Below are positions 1-9,900 of a DNA stretch of 42,150 nt, piece after piece. Positions within the stretch are counted from its first letter, which is position 1; the number at the start of each line of letters is the position of its first letter. The stretch spans positions 1 through 42,150 of the IMG/VR virus record IMGVR_UViG_3300025671_000143; one strand, 5' to 3'. This DNA comes from a virus. The notes beneath the pieces are model-generated. The model was not told the DNA's origin, did no database searches, and worked only from the letters and a program-made list of their open reading frames with translations. Both the position numbers and the translations under genes were made by a program.

Positions 1-2
1 CT

Positions 3-755
3 CTGGCCAAGCGAGTGAAGAAAAGTAAAATAGGAGTTATCTTTCACACCACATATACAGGTGACACATTACAAGATATGACAGCCTCATTTGGTGCCGA
101 TGTGTCTAAGCTACGAAGAGCGGGTAGTGTGTTTTTTGATAACGCAGACTATCGTGATGTATCAGGAACAGCTACACTGACAGCGAAAGAAACAACTGAA
201 GTCACTCGTTATCTGTCTCGTGCAGGAACAGTATTCCAAAAGATCCCCGGGCCAGCTCTACGAAAGTTTTTGACGTTTCAGCAATCGTTGTCTGGATCGG
301 TTTCTGGAGCTTCTTTTGCCACATATACAAATAGTCTGATTCGTCAGGGTAAGACGATTACAGATCCGCGTAAGCACACCAGAGAATATAGAGAGTATTT
401 CAAGAACTACTGGGAGACGAAGGTGATTGCGAAGGTGAAGAGCCCCGAGAAGATCGAAGAGAAGCGTCGGCTCCTGAAGGAGCATTTGCGGGCTATTGCG
501 GAGATCGAAGTTACCCTACGAAGCGTTATTGAGTTTCAAATTAACATTATGGCAGCAAAGAATATGTTGGTAAAAAAACTCAACACTGCTGGAGGAATGG
601 CGAGAACCTTTGTTAAGGTGAACGACGGTTATCGCGCGACTACACCAGAAGGATTTGTTGCGATTGACAGAATGAGTGGAAACGCAGTTAAACTCGTAGA
701 CCGCTTGGAGTTCTCTCATCTCAACTTCACAGTAGCCAAGAATTGGGACAAGTAG
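3..755 (+). CDS. DUF6267-like phage protein, 3' part (5' end outside window)
   Basis: The frame is open from the window edge (L-A-K-R-V-K-K-S-K...), so the GTG at 15 is probably internal and the gene starts upstream. The segment near KIGVIFHTTYTGDTLQDM resembles what I remember of DUF6267 proteins of marine T4-like phages, which sit just before a basic small protein and a nucleotidyltransferase, exactly as here. The C-terminal half is rich in Lys/Arg and helical (KVKSPEKIEEKRRLLKEHLR). No catalytic motif is evident in the visible part and the function is unknown. The gene order with the next three genes supports a place in the virion-morphogenesis block. The family call is from memory and moderately sure; that the reading frame is a real gene is very likely. 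Confidence 0.7.
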   Translation: MAKRVKKSKIGVIFHTTYTGDTLQDMTASFGADVSKLRRAGSVFFDNADYRDVSGTATLTAKETTEVTRYLSRAGTVFQKIPGPALRKFLTFQQSLSGSVSGASFATYTNSLIRQGKTITDPRKHTREYREYFKNYWETKVIAKVKSPEKIEEKRRLLKEHLRAIAEIEVTLRSVIEFQINIMAAKNMLVKKLNTAGGMARTFVKVNDGYRATTPEGFVAIDRMSGNAVKLVDRLEFSHLNFTVAKNWDK

Positions 756-768
756 AGTTACCGTAACA

Positions 769-776
769 CATAAATA
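769..776 (+). promoter_or_regulatory. possible T4-type late promoter (CATAAATA)
   Basis: CATAAATA differs at one base from the T4 late promoter core TATAAATA and lies in the 29-bp gap before the gene at 785. A start six or so bases downstream would give a nearly leaderless message, and no clear Shine-Dalgarno precedes that ATG. The motif is short, so chance occurrence is a real possibility; TATAAATA itself also occurs inside the coding region at 1773-1780. Confidence 0.3.
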
Positions 777-784
777 GAGACACT

Positions 785-1159
785 ATGGCAAAAGACCTGT
801 CTGAAATGCGCGAGGAGCTACAAGAAGCTCTAACGACTGCTCAACGAATGAAGCGGCGAATGGTGTTCCGTCGGCAAAAACCTAAGATCAAGAAAGCGCG
901 CGAGCGCGCACAGAAACGAATGGCACCAAAAGAAAAGCTAGAAAAGCGAGCAATGAAGCAGGCTAGAAAGAAGATCGAGATGAAAATTCTCGGAGGTAAG
1001 AAAAAAGACGATCTTCCATTTGCAGCACGAACCGCGATTGAAAAGAAAGTGGATCAGCGATCTGCTGCTATTAAACGTATCGCAAAACGAATGTTTCCCG
1101 GCGTCCGAAAAGCTGAACTTGAGAGACTTCAAGCATATCGGAGAGGGGGATCAAAATGA
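785..1159 (+). CDS. small highly basic phage protein, probably virion-associated
   Basis: 124 aa, extremely rich in Lys and Arg throughout (for example MKRRMVFRRQKPKIKKARER), with no membrane segment or cysteine. Proteins of this size and composition occur in marine T4-like phages in the same place, between a DUF6267 protein and a cytidylyltransferase-like protein, and are usually annotated as structural or hypothetical. The charge suggests nucleic-acid binding, perhaps with packaged DNA; this is inference. The C-terminal half (residues about 75-110, AARTAIEKKVDQRSAAIKRI) looks helical. The stop overlaps the next start by 4 bp (ATGA), suggesting translational coupling. Confidence 0.75.
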   Translation: MAKDLSEMREELQEALTTAQRMKRRMVFRRQKPKIKKARERAQKRMAPKEKLEKRAMKQARKKIEMKILGGKKKDDLPFAARTAIEKKVDQRSAAIKRIAKRMFPGVRKAELERLQAYRRGGSK

Positions 1160-2010
1160 GTACCGCAGTAGTTACATTCGGTCGATTTAATCCTCCTCAC
1201 ATTGGGCATAAGCTCGTCGTCGATACGGTCAAAAAGATCGCAAAGAAAGAGAAAGGAACTCCTTTGGTGTTTCTTTCCCACACTCAGAACCAGAAGAAAG
1301 ATCCCCTGACATACGATCAGAAAATCAAGTTTGGAAAGTCCTTTTTTGGTAGCGTAATACAAAAGACGAGTGCGAAGAATATTGTTCAGATTGCCCAGGA
1401 ACTCGATGATAATTACGATAATCTTGTGATGGTCGTGGGCGCAGATCGTGTCAAAGAATTTGACAATATGCTTCAGAAATACAACGGAAAGGACTTTGAC
1501 TTCGACAGCATAAAAGTCATTTCCGCAGGAGAGCGAGATCCAGACGCAGACGATGTAACCGGAATGAGTGCATCAAAGATGCGAAAGCTCGCTGCTGACG
1601 GTAACTTTGCCGAGTTCAAAAAAGGCGTTCCTAAATCCAACATGGCTCGTGCGCTGTTTGATGCAACTCGACAGGGAATGAGAGTTAATGAGAGATTTGA
1701 AAAAGACGGTGTATTTGATGTGCTTCAAGCTCTTGAAGAGAGGGAAGATTGGGATGATCTTACCGAAGATATTATAAATAACAGACGATTCAACTCACTT
1801 TTGAGATTTGGTCTTGTTGCAGATCGAGATATTCCGATTACAAGAAGAGCATTCTCCGATATGAAACGAGCAAAATTAGATTATACGCTTCGTGACATTG
1901 TATTTGAAGTTACACAAAGAATGGCCGATTATGTTTTGGAGGATGACCTCCTTTACACTCGATTACTGCTACTCGTACAGCGAGATCAGTTTTTCAATTT
2001 AAAAAACTAG
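1156..2010 (+). CDS. cytidylyltransferase-like nucleotidyltransferase
   Basis: 284 aa. The N-terminus is a classical HxGH nucleotidyltransferase: TFGRFNPPHIGH puts H15 and H18 in the phosphate-binding motif, and TGMSASKMR at about residues 135-143 matches the second ATP-binding motif (ISxTxxR type). This is the Rossmann-like fold of NMN adenylyltransferases and CTP:glycerol-3-phosphate cytidylyltransferases. Residues from about 160 onward form a separate helical domain of unknown role. Marine T4-like phages carry such a protein beside their virion genes; its substrate is not known. An NAD-related or cytidylyl-transfer role would be a guess. The start overlaps the previous gene by 4 bp and the end lies 9 bp before the next ATG. 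Confidence 0.85.
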   Translation: MSTAVVTFGRFNPPHIGHKLVVDTVKKIAKKEKGTPLVFLSHTQNQKKDPLTYDQKIKFGKSFFGSVIQKTSAKNIVQIAQELDDNYDNLVMVVGADRVKEFDNMLQKYNGKDFDFDSIKVISAGERDPDADDVTGMSASKMRKLAADGNFAEFKKGVPKSNMARALFDATRQGMRVNERFEKDGVFDVLQALEEREDWDDLTEDIINNRRFNSLLRFGLVADRDIPITRRAFSDMKRAKLDYTLRDIVFEVTQRMADYVLEDDLLYTRLLLLVQRDQFFNLKN

Positions 2011-2019
2011 GAGAAATGT

Positions 2020-2886
2020 ATGTTTGGAAAAAAACTTGTATCAGACTCGCTGATCGACGCGGTGAGAAATGTTATTTCATCGACACAGGAAGACGCCGCT
2101 GGTGTTCAGATCGAGGCCGGAGAGGCCGTGTATGTCATTGAAGGTGCATATGAAGGGCACTCTGGAAAGATCCTAGAGTTTCCTACGGCTGGTAAAGCAC
2201 TTGTTCAACTCAATCATGGTCGTGCAGTCGCAATCACCAATGATAGCTTTGTTTGTGAGAATACGATTAATCTGTTCGAGGCAAATAAGCTCGATCCCGT
2301 TGGTAAAGAGGATGACGACATTGACAATGATGGTGATTCAGATGATTCCGATGAGTATCTGATGAAGCGCCGACAGGCAATCAAGAAGGCCATGAAGGAA
2401 GGAAACTGCGGTTGCTGTGAGGGCGAGTGCCAGTGTTCTGCTGATTGCTCTGATTGTGATTGCAATAAGTCTGTTGATGAGGCATTTGAGAATCTTGATG
2501 AATTAAAGGTTTCTACAAAGATTCGAGCAGCAGCACAACGCGCGGCTGATGCCTCTGGCGATCGTATTGATGCTCGATGGGCTACCACTGACTCAGGCGC
2601 GAAAGATGCGGAAAAGTCAGCCGTAAAGAACCAAAGCTCGGCTGATAAGATGCGAAAGCAGATTGCAAAGAAGCATGGTGATCGAGCAGCCAAGGGTGTT
2701 GATAACCTCGCTAATATCCGAGCCGGAAAGAAGATGTCGCATTCGCGTGTGAGAAACTCACAGAAGCCTGACAGTCTTGCAAATCGACCAAGCACAAGCA
2801 TCTCCAAGAGTGGAGAGCGCAAGGGTAAGATTACGCGAGCAAGCGCAGAACGGCTAAAGACTGCTATTCGCAATCGACGAAAGTAA
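2020..2886 (+). CDS. acidic EF-hand-like, Cys-rich phage virion-associated protein
   Basis: 288 aa with three visible parts. Residues about 33-75 look like a small beta domain of KOW type (EAVYVIEGAYEGHSGKILEF). Residues 98-112 (DDDIDNDGDSDDSDE) are an EF-hand/thrombospondin-like calcium loop preceded by KLDPVGKED and followed by EYLMKRRQAIKKA; this combination recurs in proteins of T4-like cyanophages. Residues about 127-149 hold a dense cysteine cluster (CGCCEGECQC, CSDCDC). The C-terminal 120 residues are basic and low in hydrophobics, likely disordered or nucleic-acid binding. AGGAGA precedes the ATG. No enzyme motif is seen; a virion role is inferred from position. Confidence 0.75.
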   Translation: MFGKKLVSDSLIDAVRNVISSTQEDAAGVQIEAGEAVYVIEGAYEGHSGKILEFPTAGKALVQLNHGRAVAITNDSFVCENTINLFEANKLDPVGKEDDDIDNDGDSDDSDEYLMKRRQAIKKAMKEGNCGCCEGECQCSADCSDCDCNKSVDEAFENLDELKVSTKIRAAAQRAADASGDRIDARWATTDSGAKDAEKSAVKNQSSADKMRKQIAKKHGDRAAKGVDNLANIRAGKKMSHSRVRNSQKPDSLANRPSTSISKSGERKGKITRASAERLKTAIRNRRK

Positions 2887-2898
2887 AGGAGAACTAAA

Positions 2899-3573
2899 AT
2901 GCCTAACTGGACAGGAAATTCAGCACCAAATTGGTTTAAGGATTTGTCTGATAGTCAATCCGTAGATCGACCCAATCACCCAAATGGACCGATTGGTGAT
3001 CTTTATTTGGATGCTCGTGGGTGGGTACGAAAAGTAACATATACCGATCAACACGGTCGCAGCCGAACAAAAGAAGAGGTTGTCATTGCAGACCGACAAG
3101 CACAGTCACAGAGTGGAACCGTGTTTGTTACAGACATTCGTGTTGCGAACGCTGCTGACTTCACAACCACACCTCCGACCGCTGCTGCTACTGGTAGTGG
3201 CTCCGGTACTAAGTGGGTGATTACATTCAATCAGCCAGTTGCTACTGGAGGGAGTACCACATTTACATGGGGTGGATCAGCAGACAGTGGAGGAGTGACT
3301 GCATTTGAGGCTACTTATGTATCAGGAAATTTGACAAATGAAATTACAGTCGAATATGATACAAGCACATTTGATGCTGCTAGCCCCGTTGGTCTGACTG
3401 GTGTATGCACGCTTGGTGTTGATGCCTATGATACTTCTGCGGGAGCAGCCATATCATCCGCAACTGTAGGAAATATTCCTGCTGGATCTGATATTACATC
3501 GTATGCTACTGGTGTTGTTGCATCTACCGTAACATTTGTTGATGGAGCAACAGCTAACGTCGTTGTTGGATAA
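2899..3573 (+). CDS. probable virion structural protein
   Basis: 224 aa. The N-terminus (MPNWTGNSAPNWFKDLSD, then GPIGDLYLDARGWVRK at about residues 34-49) resembles short structural proteins in marine T4-like phages that begin with a W-rich segment and a GxxYLDxxGWVR stretch. From residue about 90 the protein becomes a Thr/Ser/Ala/Gly-rich beta-strand domain (FNQPVATGGSTTFTWGG), the composition of tail or decoration beta-sandwiches. AAGGAG lies at a good distance before the ATG, and another AAGGAG just after the stop serves the next gene. No signal peptide. The exact structural role is not visible. Confidence 0.7.
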   Translation: MPNWTGNSAPNWFKDLSDSQSVDRPNHPNGPIGDLYLDARGWVRKVTYTDQHGRSRTKEEVVIADRQAQSQSGTVFVTDIRVANAADFTTTPPTAAATGSGSGTKWVITFNQPVATGGSTTFTWGGSADSGGVTAFEATYVSGNLTNEITVEYDTSTFDAASPVGLTGVCTLGVDAYDTSAGAAISSATVGNIPAGSDITSYATGVVASTVTFVDGATANVVVG

Positions 3574-3584
3574 GGAGCATAGCT

Positions 3585-4034
3585 ATGCGCGCGTTTATTA
3601 CAATGTTGATTGTGCTGTTGATGACATCTCCAGCGTTTGCAGCAGATTATACCAAAAAGGTTCCAACCAACAAGTGTTCGTCTCCTATAGGCCCAATCCT
3701 AGATGGCGACAACTGGTATTGGGATATTGGTTACTCATCAAACGCTGAAGCTGCTCCTGTCTCTGTTTTTCTTGATCACCACATCGGCAATACTTCCGTT
3801 TCAGCTCAGAGATTGACCCTTTACGCCTGTCTAACTGCTGAAGATCCTAATAGTTGTGTTGCTCTTCAGTGGGACTCCGATGCTGATGGTGTCCCAGATA
3901 CTAATGTCATGGGTGCGACTGCTGCGTTGACGGATACTGGTGTGACAGGAATCAGTGGATTCCCATATCTTCGTGTTGAAGAAACAGGCACAGTAGATTC
4001 AAATGCAAGATATGTTGTTTGTAGGGGATTTTAG
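3585..4034 (+). CDS. small secreted protein with signal peptide
   Basis: 149 aa. Residues 1-19 (MRAFITMLIVLLMTSPAFA) form a textbook Sec signal peptide: short basic n-region, hydrophobic core, and A-F-A before the predicted cleavage. The mature part has four cysteines (in NKCSS, YACLT, NSCVA and VVCRG), well suited to disulfides in the periplasm or outside the cell, and a beta-rich composition with a DSDADGVPD calcium-loop-like stretch. AAGGAG precedes the ATG. It is the first of several signal-peptide proteins in the fibre region and may be a partner or cap of the large secreted proteins downstream; that is inference. I do not recognise the family. Confidence 0.7.
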   Translation: MRAFITMLIVLLMTSPAFAADYTKKVPTNKCSSPIGPILDGDNWYWDIGYSSNAEAAPVSVFLDHHIGNTSVSAQRLTLYACLTAEDPNSCVALQWDSDADGVPDTNVMGATAALTDTGVTGISGFPYLRVEETGTVDSNARYVVCRGF

Positions 4035-4055
4035 TATAGCATACATATCTACATT

Positions 4056-4445
4056 ATGGCAGATGACTTGAATGATAACACGATTGATATGTATATGCTT
4101 AGATCATACATGAACCCTCAGTGTATTGGCATCGAGGAATATAATGATGATGTGAGTCGTATTAAGTATATCAAAAGGTTACTAAACAGGTATGCCACAA
4201 ATGGAGAGTTAAAAGAACAACTACTATTGAATCATGTGATTATCATATACAATGTGTTTGGTGTGATTCCAGCCACTAGAATATTGTTCTATAATATACA
4301 GGAGGAACACTGGTCAGCACTTAAAACGATTATGGTGTTTCTTCAAACTATGCCTGATATTATAAAAGGTATCAATGGTAAAGATATTTTGAACTCGGAC
4401 ATTGCGGTCGATATGAACATCGCAAGGAGATTAAGAGAGATATGA
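4056..4445 (+). CDS. conserved hypothetical protein of T4-like phages
   Basis: 129 aa, helical, no signal peptide. The pattern EYNDDVSRIKYIKRLLNRY, then LNHVIIIYNVFGVIPATRIL and W-S-A-L-K-T-I-M-V-F-L, matches a small protein I remember as widely conserved in marine T4-like phages near neck or tail genes, with no established function. The neighbouring genes differ in kind (secreted proteins on both sides), so this is a core phage gene flanked by variable ones. Its TGA overlaps the next ATG (ATGA). Confidence 0.7.
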   Translation: MADDLNDNTIDMYMLRSYMNPQCIGIEEYNDDVSRIKYIKRLLNRYATNGELKEQLLLNHVIIIYNVFGVIPATRILFYNIQEEHWSALKTIMVFLQTMPDIIKGINGKDILNSDIAVDMNIARRLREI

Positions 4446-6961
4446 TTCCGAAAATTCGACCACTACTAATCTTCATGTGTTTTATCATTGCGAGCGTGAC
4501 ATATGCTGGAGCATTGGACGCGCCAACAGACTTCGTGCCGGGCACACCAATTATTGCTGGTGCCGTGAACACAAACTTTGACAATATTGATATTGCGGTT
4601 GATGGAAATGCAACAGACATTAACACGCTTCAAGGGAAAGTCACTGCACTAGAAAATACGTCTTCTGTGTTTAGAGCGACAGATCGAGATTCAAGTGGAA
4701 CGCTGACTGGAGCAGACATTCAGGCCACGATGGATTTGTGTGTTGGAGAATTTGCAAAAACCGGATGTATCATTGAACTTTTAAATCAAACATACACTGA
4801 TGTGAGAATTGAAATTCCTGTTGGTGTTAAAGAACTTCGCCCTATTGATGATGCCGATGCTTCATATAAACCTATTCTTGTTGGTCATGCAGATCCACTT
4901 ACCAATGCTAGAGTATCTCCACCAGTCTCAACAGATTCAATATATGAAGTAGTATATGTCGATTCAACTAATCGAACACATCCTTTGTGGATTCACGATT
5001 TTAAAATTGACGGCAATAAACAGAATTGGGTGCTTGGATCTAATGATAATAATTTTGCTGGTACTTCTCCTTACGGTATTGATAATGGGTGGGATCACAA
5101 TGATACACATGACTGCATTTCCGTAACCAGCACAGCAGACGGTACGGTCCATAGAGCAAATGGAATAATCATAGAAAGAATGCACATCGAGAATTGTGGA
5201 AAAGGTATTCAAGTATTGAACGCCGAAAATGTAGTGATCAGAGACAATCTTTTGCAAAATTTTGGTTGTTGGGATCAAAGAGCCGTATTTGCTGATCATG
5301 CAGGAACCCAAATAACCGGAGTATCAAATTTACCAGACTGGACCCCAAATGGAATTCCAGTTGATCAGGTTAGGTGTGGTGCATGGGGCGCAGGTGTAAC
5401 TAGATTAGCACTTAATCAACCGGGAAACAAATTTGAAGGATTTGGTATTCAGTTAGGGCGATCTGTCCATGAAGCTCTAATAACTGGAAACACGATAAGA
5501 TACTTCACGAAAATGGGAATTGAGACATTTTCACTAGATTATTCCAAATCAGTTCGATCGAGAAATATAAAAATCACAAACAATCGTGTATCATATGGAG
5601 CCGCAGCTGGTATTGTCAATAACTCAAATGCAGAATCCATATTGATTGATGCAAATTTAGTTGAACACATAGATGCGTTTTGGCAATACGCTAATACTGG
5701 ATTCGGAATGCAACTTCTACTCGGATCTGATTTTCAGGTAACAAATAACATCATAAGACACAGCGGAAGACAAGCTATTAACTTACAACCTTCATGTCAA
5801 TTAGAAGTTCTTGGTGGATATAATAATGATTATGTCTTTGATTGTTCTACTGTAGTAGCAAATAATGTTTTAGATCATCCATGTCAGGGAACATTGAGTG
5901 CTAACACAGGACTAACCAGCGGATCTTTTCCTTTTGGGCAAGCACGATATGATGATACTAATCAGGTACCTTTTACATTTGGTATTACTCCTTTTGTGTT
6001 AACAGGAGGAGCATATTATCAAAGTGGTAGCCCGCCATCTATACCGGCCAACCCGGACCTTGCATCTAATCTTTCTTGGATTGATAATGAAGTGTCAAAT
6101 GATTTTGCATGTCAAGCCAGTTCACTTGTTGGTACAGGCGAAACGAGGTATAACAATTCAATCTATCCCCTATTCATTAAGTTACCCGAATCATTGACAG
6201 CACTCGTATCAACGACCGATGGAACCTTGGTAAATTCAGCCACAGATAATTCAGTTGCAGCATATAATACAGACGGTACGGTACATGAAGCTCCGTGTAC
6301 GATTAGCGACACTGGATCAATTCAATGCCCCACTTCTGGATCAACACTAGACCTTGCAGCAAACTCCACTTTGGGTGGATCAATAGCACTTAAAGAAGCT
6401 AGTGGTAATGGTACAGAAACCTTTACATTGAAAGTTCCCGATTTCGATGATACTGATCCTCAAAATATTGTCGGTGGATTAACTGCTGATCGTACTTGTC
6501 TAATTGAGGATGATGGAACACCACTTGACTCTTGTGTCACAATCAACAGTACCACTGCATTTTCAGAGTGCTATACCATGTTTGTTCCTGTTCCACATGC
6601 ACCAAGCGTTGCTCCAAATTATGCAGGGAGTACCAGTCTAGGAATCCTAGATACATATGATGTTCAATCAATATGGCGCGCTCCACAAGCAGTAACAATT
6701 ACCGAAATGTGGTGTCAAACCGACAAAGGTGAGATTTCAATGGATCTTCAAATTGATAGTGGTACTCTTGCTAATGTTGCGGGAGTAGATTTGAATTGTG
6801 ACTCTACTGGAGTAGCAGATAATTCATCTTTGAATGGAAGCATGTCGGCCGGAAATACGCTTGATATTGCAATATCAAGTGTAGCGATCGTTCAGGCAGA
6901 TCGGTCAGACACGCCAGAAAGATTGACAGTTTGTTTTGAATATAACTATGTTGGTCAATAG
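4442..6961 (+). CDS. secreted right-handed beta-helix protein (adhesin or fibre)
   Basis: 839 aa. Residues 1-22 form a signal peptide (IFMCFIIASVTYA before cleavage). Next comes FVPGTPIIAGAVNTNFDNI, a motif shared with two other large proteins of the window, then a short coiled coil (VDGNATDINTLQGKVTALE). Residues 81-92 (DRDSSGTLTGAD) are an EF-hand/dockerin-like loop. Residues about 170-560 show repeated short strands with N, D and G turns (IIIERMHIENC, VVIRDNLLQN, ALITGNTIRYF, IKITNNRVSYG), the pattern of a parallel beta-helix as in tailspikes and pectate lyases. The C-terminal ~130 residues (WRAPQAVTITEMWCQTD) look like a separate beta-sandwich tip. Several Cys pairs fit a secreted protein. 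The signal peptide is odd for a phage fibre. Polysaccharide binding or cleavage is plausible but no catalytic residues can be assigned. Confidence 0.8.
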   Translation: MIPKIRPLLIFMCFIIASVTYAGALDAPTDFVPGTPIIAGAVNTNFDNIDIAVDGNATDINTLQGKVTALENTSSVFRATDRDSSGTLTGADIQATMDLCVGEFAKTGCIIELLNQTYTDVRIEIPVGVKELRPIDDADASYKPILVGHADPLTNARVSPPVSTDSIYEVVYVDSTNRTHPLWIHDFKIDGNKQNWVLGSNDNNFAGTSPYGIDNGWDHNDTHDCISVTSTADGTVHRANGIIIERMHIENCGKGIQVLNAENVVIRDNLLQNFGCWDQRAVFADHAGTQITGVSNLPDWTPNGIPVDQVRCGAWGAGVTRLALNQPGNKFEGFGIQLGRSVHEALITGNTIRYFTKMGIETFSLDYSKSVRSRNIKITNNRVSYGAAAGIVNNSNAESILIDANLVEHIDAFWQYANTGFGMQLLLGSDFQVTNNIIRHSGRQAINLQPSCQLEVLGGYNNDYVFDCSTVVANNVLDHPCQGTLSANTGLTSGSFPFGQARYDDTNQVPFTFGITPFVLTGGAYYQSGSPPSIPANPDLASNLSWIDNEVSNDFACQASSLVGTGETRYNNSIYPLFIKLPESLTALVSTTDGTLVNSATDNSVAAYNTDGTVHEAPCTISDTGSIQCPTSGSTLDLAANSTLGGSIALKEASGNGTETFTLKVPDFDDTDPQNIVGGLTADRTCLIEDDGTPLDSCVTINSTTAFSECYTMFVPVPHAPSVAPNYAGSTSLGILDTYDVQSIWRAPQAVTITEMWCQTDKGEISMDLQIDSGTLANVAGVDLNCDSTGVADNSSLNGSMSAGNTLDIAISSVAIVQADRSDTPERLTVCFEYNYVGQ

Positions 6962-6967
6962 GAGTAT

Positions 6968-9900
6968 ATGATGAATAGGTGGATCGGCATTGCTGTATTT
7001 TTATTGATCCCGTTTTTTGCGTTGGCGCAGACGGAAGAAGATATTGGATTGTTAGAGAATGATATAGAACCTACATTTCTTCCAGTTAATGTAGCGGGAG
7101 GTACTGCCAGTGGTGTAGATTTTACACCGTTTGCATATACACCTCCAGTGGTGATCGCACCGAATCAACAAGGTGTCGCATATACAGATACTTTTACGCG
7201 CACATTCTCGGATGTGTCACCAACACCCGACCCTAATCCAGACGGTCATCCTGATCTTCTTGCAGATAGGTGTTCGGGTACAGATGTTTGCAGTTGGGAG
7301 ACTGTATTTACAGACAGAAGACAAGTTTATATTGGCTATTCGAGTCAGTGGACCATTCCGGCTAATGATGCGACTAATGGTTTTGTAACCGGCGGGCCCG
7401 GGAGTAGCTATCGGGCTAGTATGACTAAACCAGCAGACACACTTTCTCAATATGTGGCTGCTCAAATATCGGGCCCGCTGTATGGTAGGTTCCACGGTGT
7501 CACTCTTCGCGGTAATGGTCTAGTTCCTGTTGTAGATAATAGACAATACTATGTGTTTAGACATAATGACAGGCCTAGTTCCAGCCCAGGCAGTGACGGC
7601 GCGGACGCGGACGCTGCATATGGAATTTATCTCTGTCGAGGTAATTATGATTGTGGAAATGGTCAATCTATCTATGAAATATCTACACAACAACTGGGAG
7701 TAATGAATCGCGGCGATTCATTAGGTATGGAAGTCAACTATGGAACAGGAAATGACATTGTATTTAAAATTTGGCATTGGACTGTGATTGGTGGTTATCC
7801 AGAGGGCCCTCCCGCTCGACCTTGGGGCGATCCAAGCCTAACAGTATGCGCTTCTGGATGCGATGTTGTGTGGACAACTCCGCCTGAAAATTATACTGAT
7901 GCGATTGATTCAACTATTAAATTTACACCAGCAACCGGAATGCACGGTGGGTTTTCTGCCGGAACCGTGGGAAGTAGTACCGAATTTGATAATTGGATGT
8001 TTGGTGATGCGTTTTATGATGCTCAGATACCCACTCAACCGGGAGAACCAACTCCAACACCAGAACCACCGCCGGTACCCCCAGCTCCCCCGGAAGGAGA
8101 CGGTGGAACCACCGTAGAAACTATAGCAACATTAGAAGGAGTGTATCCTTCTTATACTTCTGGTTCACTTCCTCCAGTTCTTCCAGCAGACATGACCACT
8201 TCAAACTCACCTGCATGGGGGCATTTGCATCCAGATTGCTCAGTCAAATATGGAACATTTCCAGCCAATCCTCCAGTATGTTCTGCTAATAACACATTAT
8301 TAGGTGATACAACCTATAGTAATTGTGTAATGAATGGCACTCAAACTTTTGCTGGAGATAATATAACAGTTGAGTGTGTTCGCTGGGATCTCGCAGGAGA
8401 TAGAATTGGGCTTGACGGTGCTGGCGGATCTCCGGCGACAGCTAGTTGGAATAGAGCCAATAAATGTTCAAATCCCGGTGGATGTAAAAATATTATCATA
8501 AGCAAAGTGACAATGGATGGATCATATGCCAGAAACGACGACGAGACTGGATATATTGAAACTGTATCAGGATCAGATTTCCTTAAATTCTCTACAACAT
8601 ACCAGCAAACATCTGATCCGATACTTTCGCATACAATAACAATCGGAACCACTTCGACATATACTACTAATTTTAGTAGGTTTGTAGGCTTTAGAACTAT
8701 AAACACAAACAAAAGAAGATTGGAAAGCGGAGTAAATAATGACACTCGCCCTATGTTTAACTATCTCGGAAGCACGAAGTGTAGTCTACAGGATGACTCA
8801 ACAATTCCTATAGGCAACATACACGTTTATTGCGGTGAAGGTACATCTGCAATACCAACAGAAAATGGAACGCTGATAGCATCTAATGTCGGTACGGTCG
8901 ATTACGCAACCGGGACAGTTACTATATTCGACACATTTACTCCAACTAACGCTACTTCACTAACTCTTCAAGCTGTGGCGCCATCAAGACACACCACACT
9001 CATCGAAAAAAGTTTGTTTCAAGGCAATCGAGTTTCAATCTTTGGTGGCTATGGCCATGACTCAAACACAGAGATAGGTGGAGCAGATTTGAATGTGCTT
9101 GGTTATCCAGGCTATTCTATGGTCATTTCGGAAAATATATTCAGGTATCCAGATTATCAAAAATCAAGCGATGGGACTATCAATGATCATATGGAACATC
9201 TGGCTATAATGGAAGAAATTAATGGAATCCTTATCAGAAATAATACATTCGTATGCGACGAGGCCGAAGAATGTAATACTGGAATTGCACTATTAGAGCC
9301 GGTAGCTGGTCAAGGTTATCCTCATGGTGTAAATACTATTGATTGGTATGGAAATAGATTTGTTGGAGATGCTGCTGGATATATGATAAATTTTCCACCT
9401 GCCAGTAAGCCTTTTTGCCCAACGAATCAAAAATATATTGGAAATGTGTTTGAAGACCCACAAACACCCACAAACGTAACTCAATTTCAAGCAGGTGGAT
9501 TTACTGAAGATCCATCCTACGGAGTTGGAATGTTTTCTGGTGCATGTAGGCCATTCCTAGAGTGTGATCTTAATTTGTTAAATGGTGAATCATACGGTTC
9601 TGTTGTTAATCAATGTATATTTACACCGCCAACATATTATCAGGTTGCTAATCCTCCGGCAGCAGATCCCACTGCGCTTCCTTTATATGATGCTGTTTCT
9701 CGCCCTGAGGGATATTACCCCGGAATGTTTAGTACGGGAGAGAATGTTGATGGTAGTGGGGGATACCCTGCGGGCGGGGCTCTCGGTGCCATTCCATATG
9801 GCCAGCCATCAATTCCTTCAGAGATGGTGAGTGATGGAACAACCACACCTAGTGCCACAAACAATTTTCCTGCATGGGGGCATTTGCATCCAGATTGTGT

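Noticed and set aside
1773-1780. Exact TATAAATA late-promoter core
   Set aside because: It lies in the middle of the nucleotidyltransferase gene, far from any start codon; AT-rich coding context explains it.
2214-2873. Long - strand open frame opposite the acidic protein gene
   Set aside because: Antisense frame caused by codon bias of the + strand gene; no ribosome-binding site or recognisable protein.
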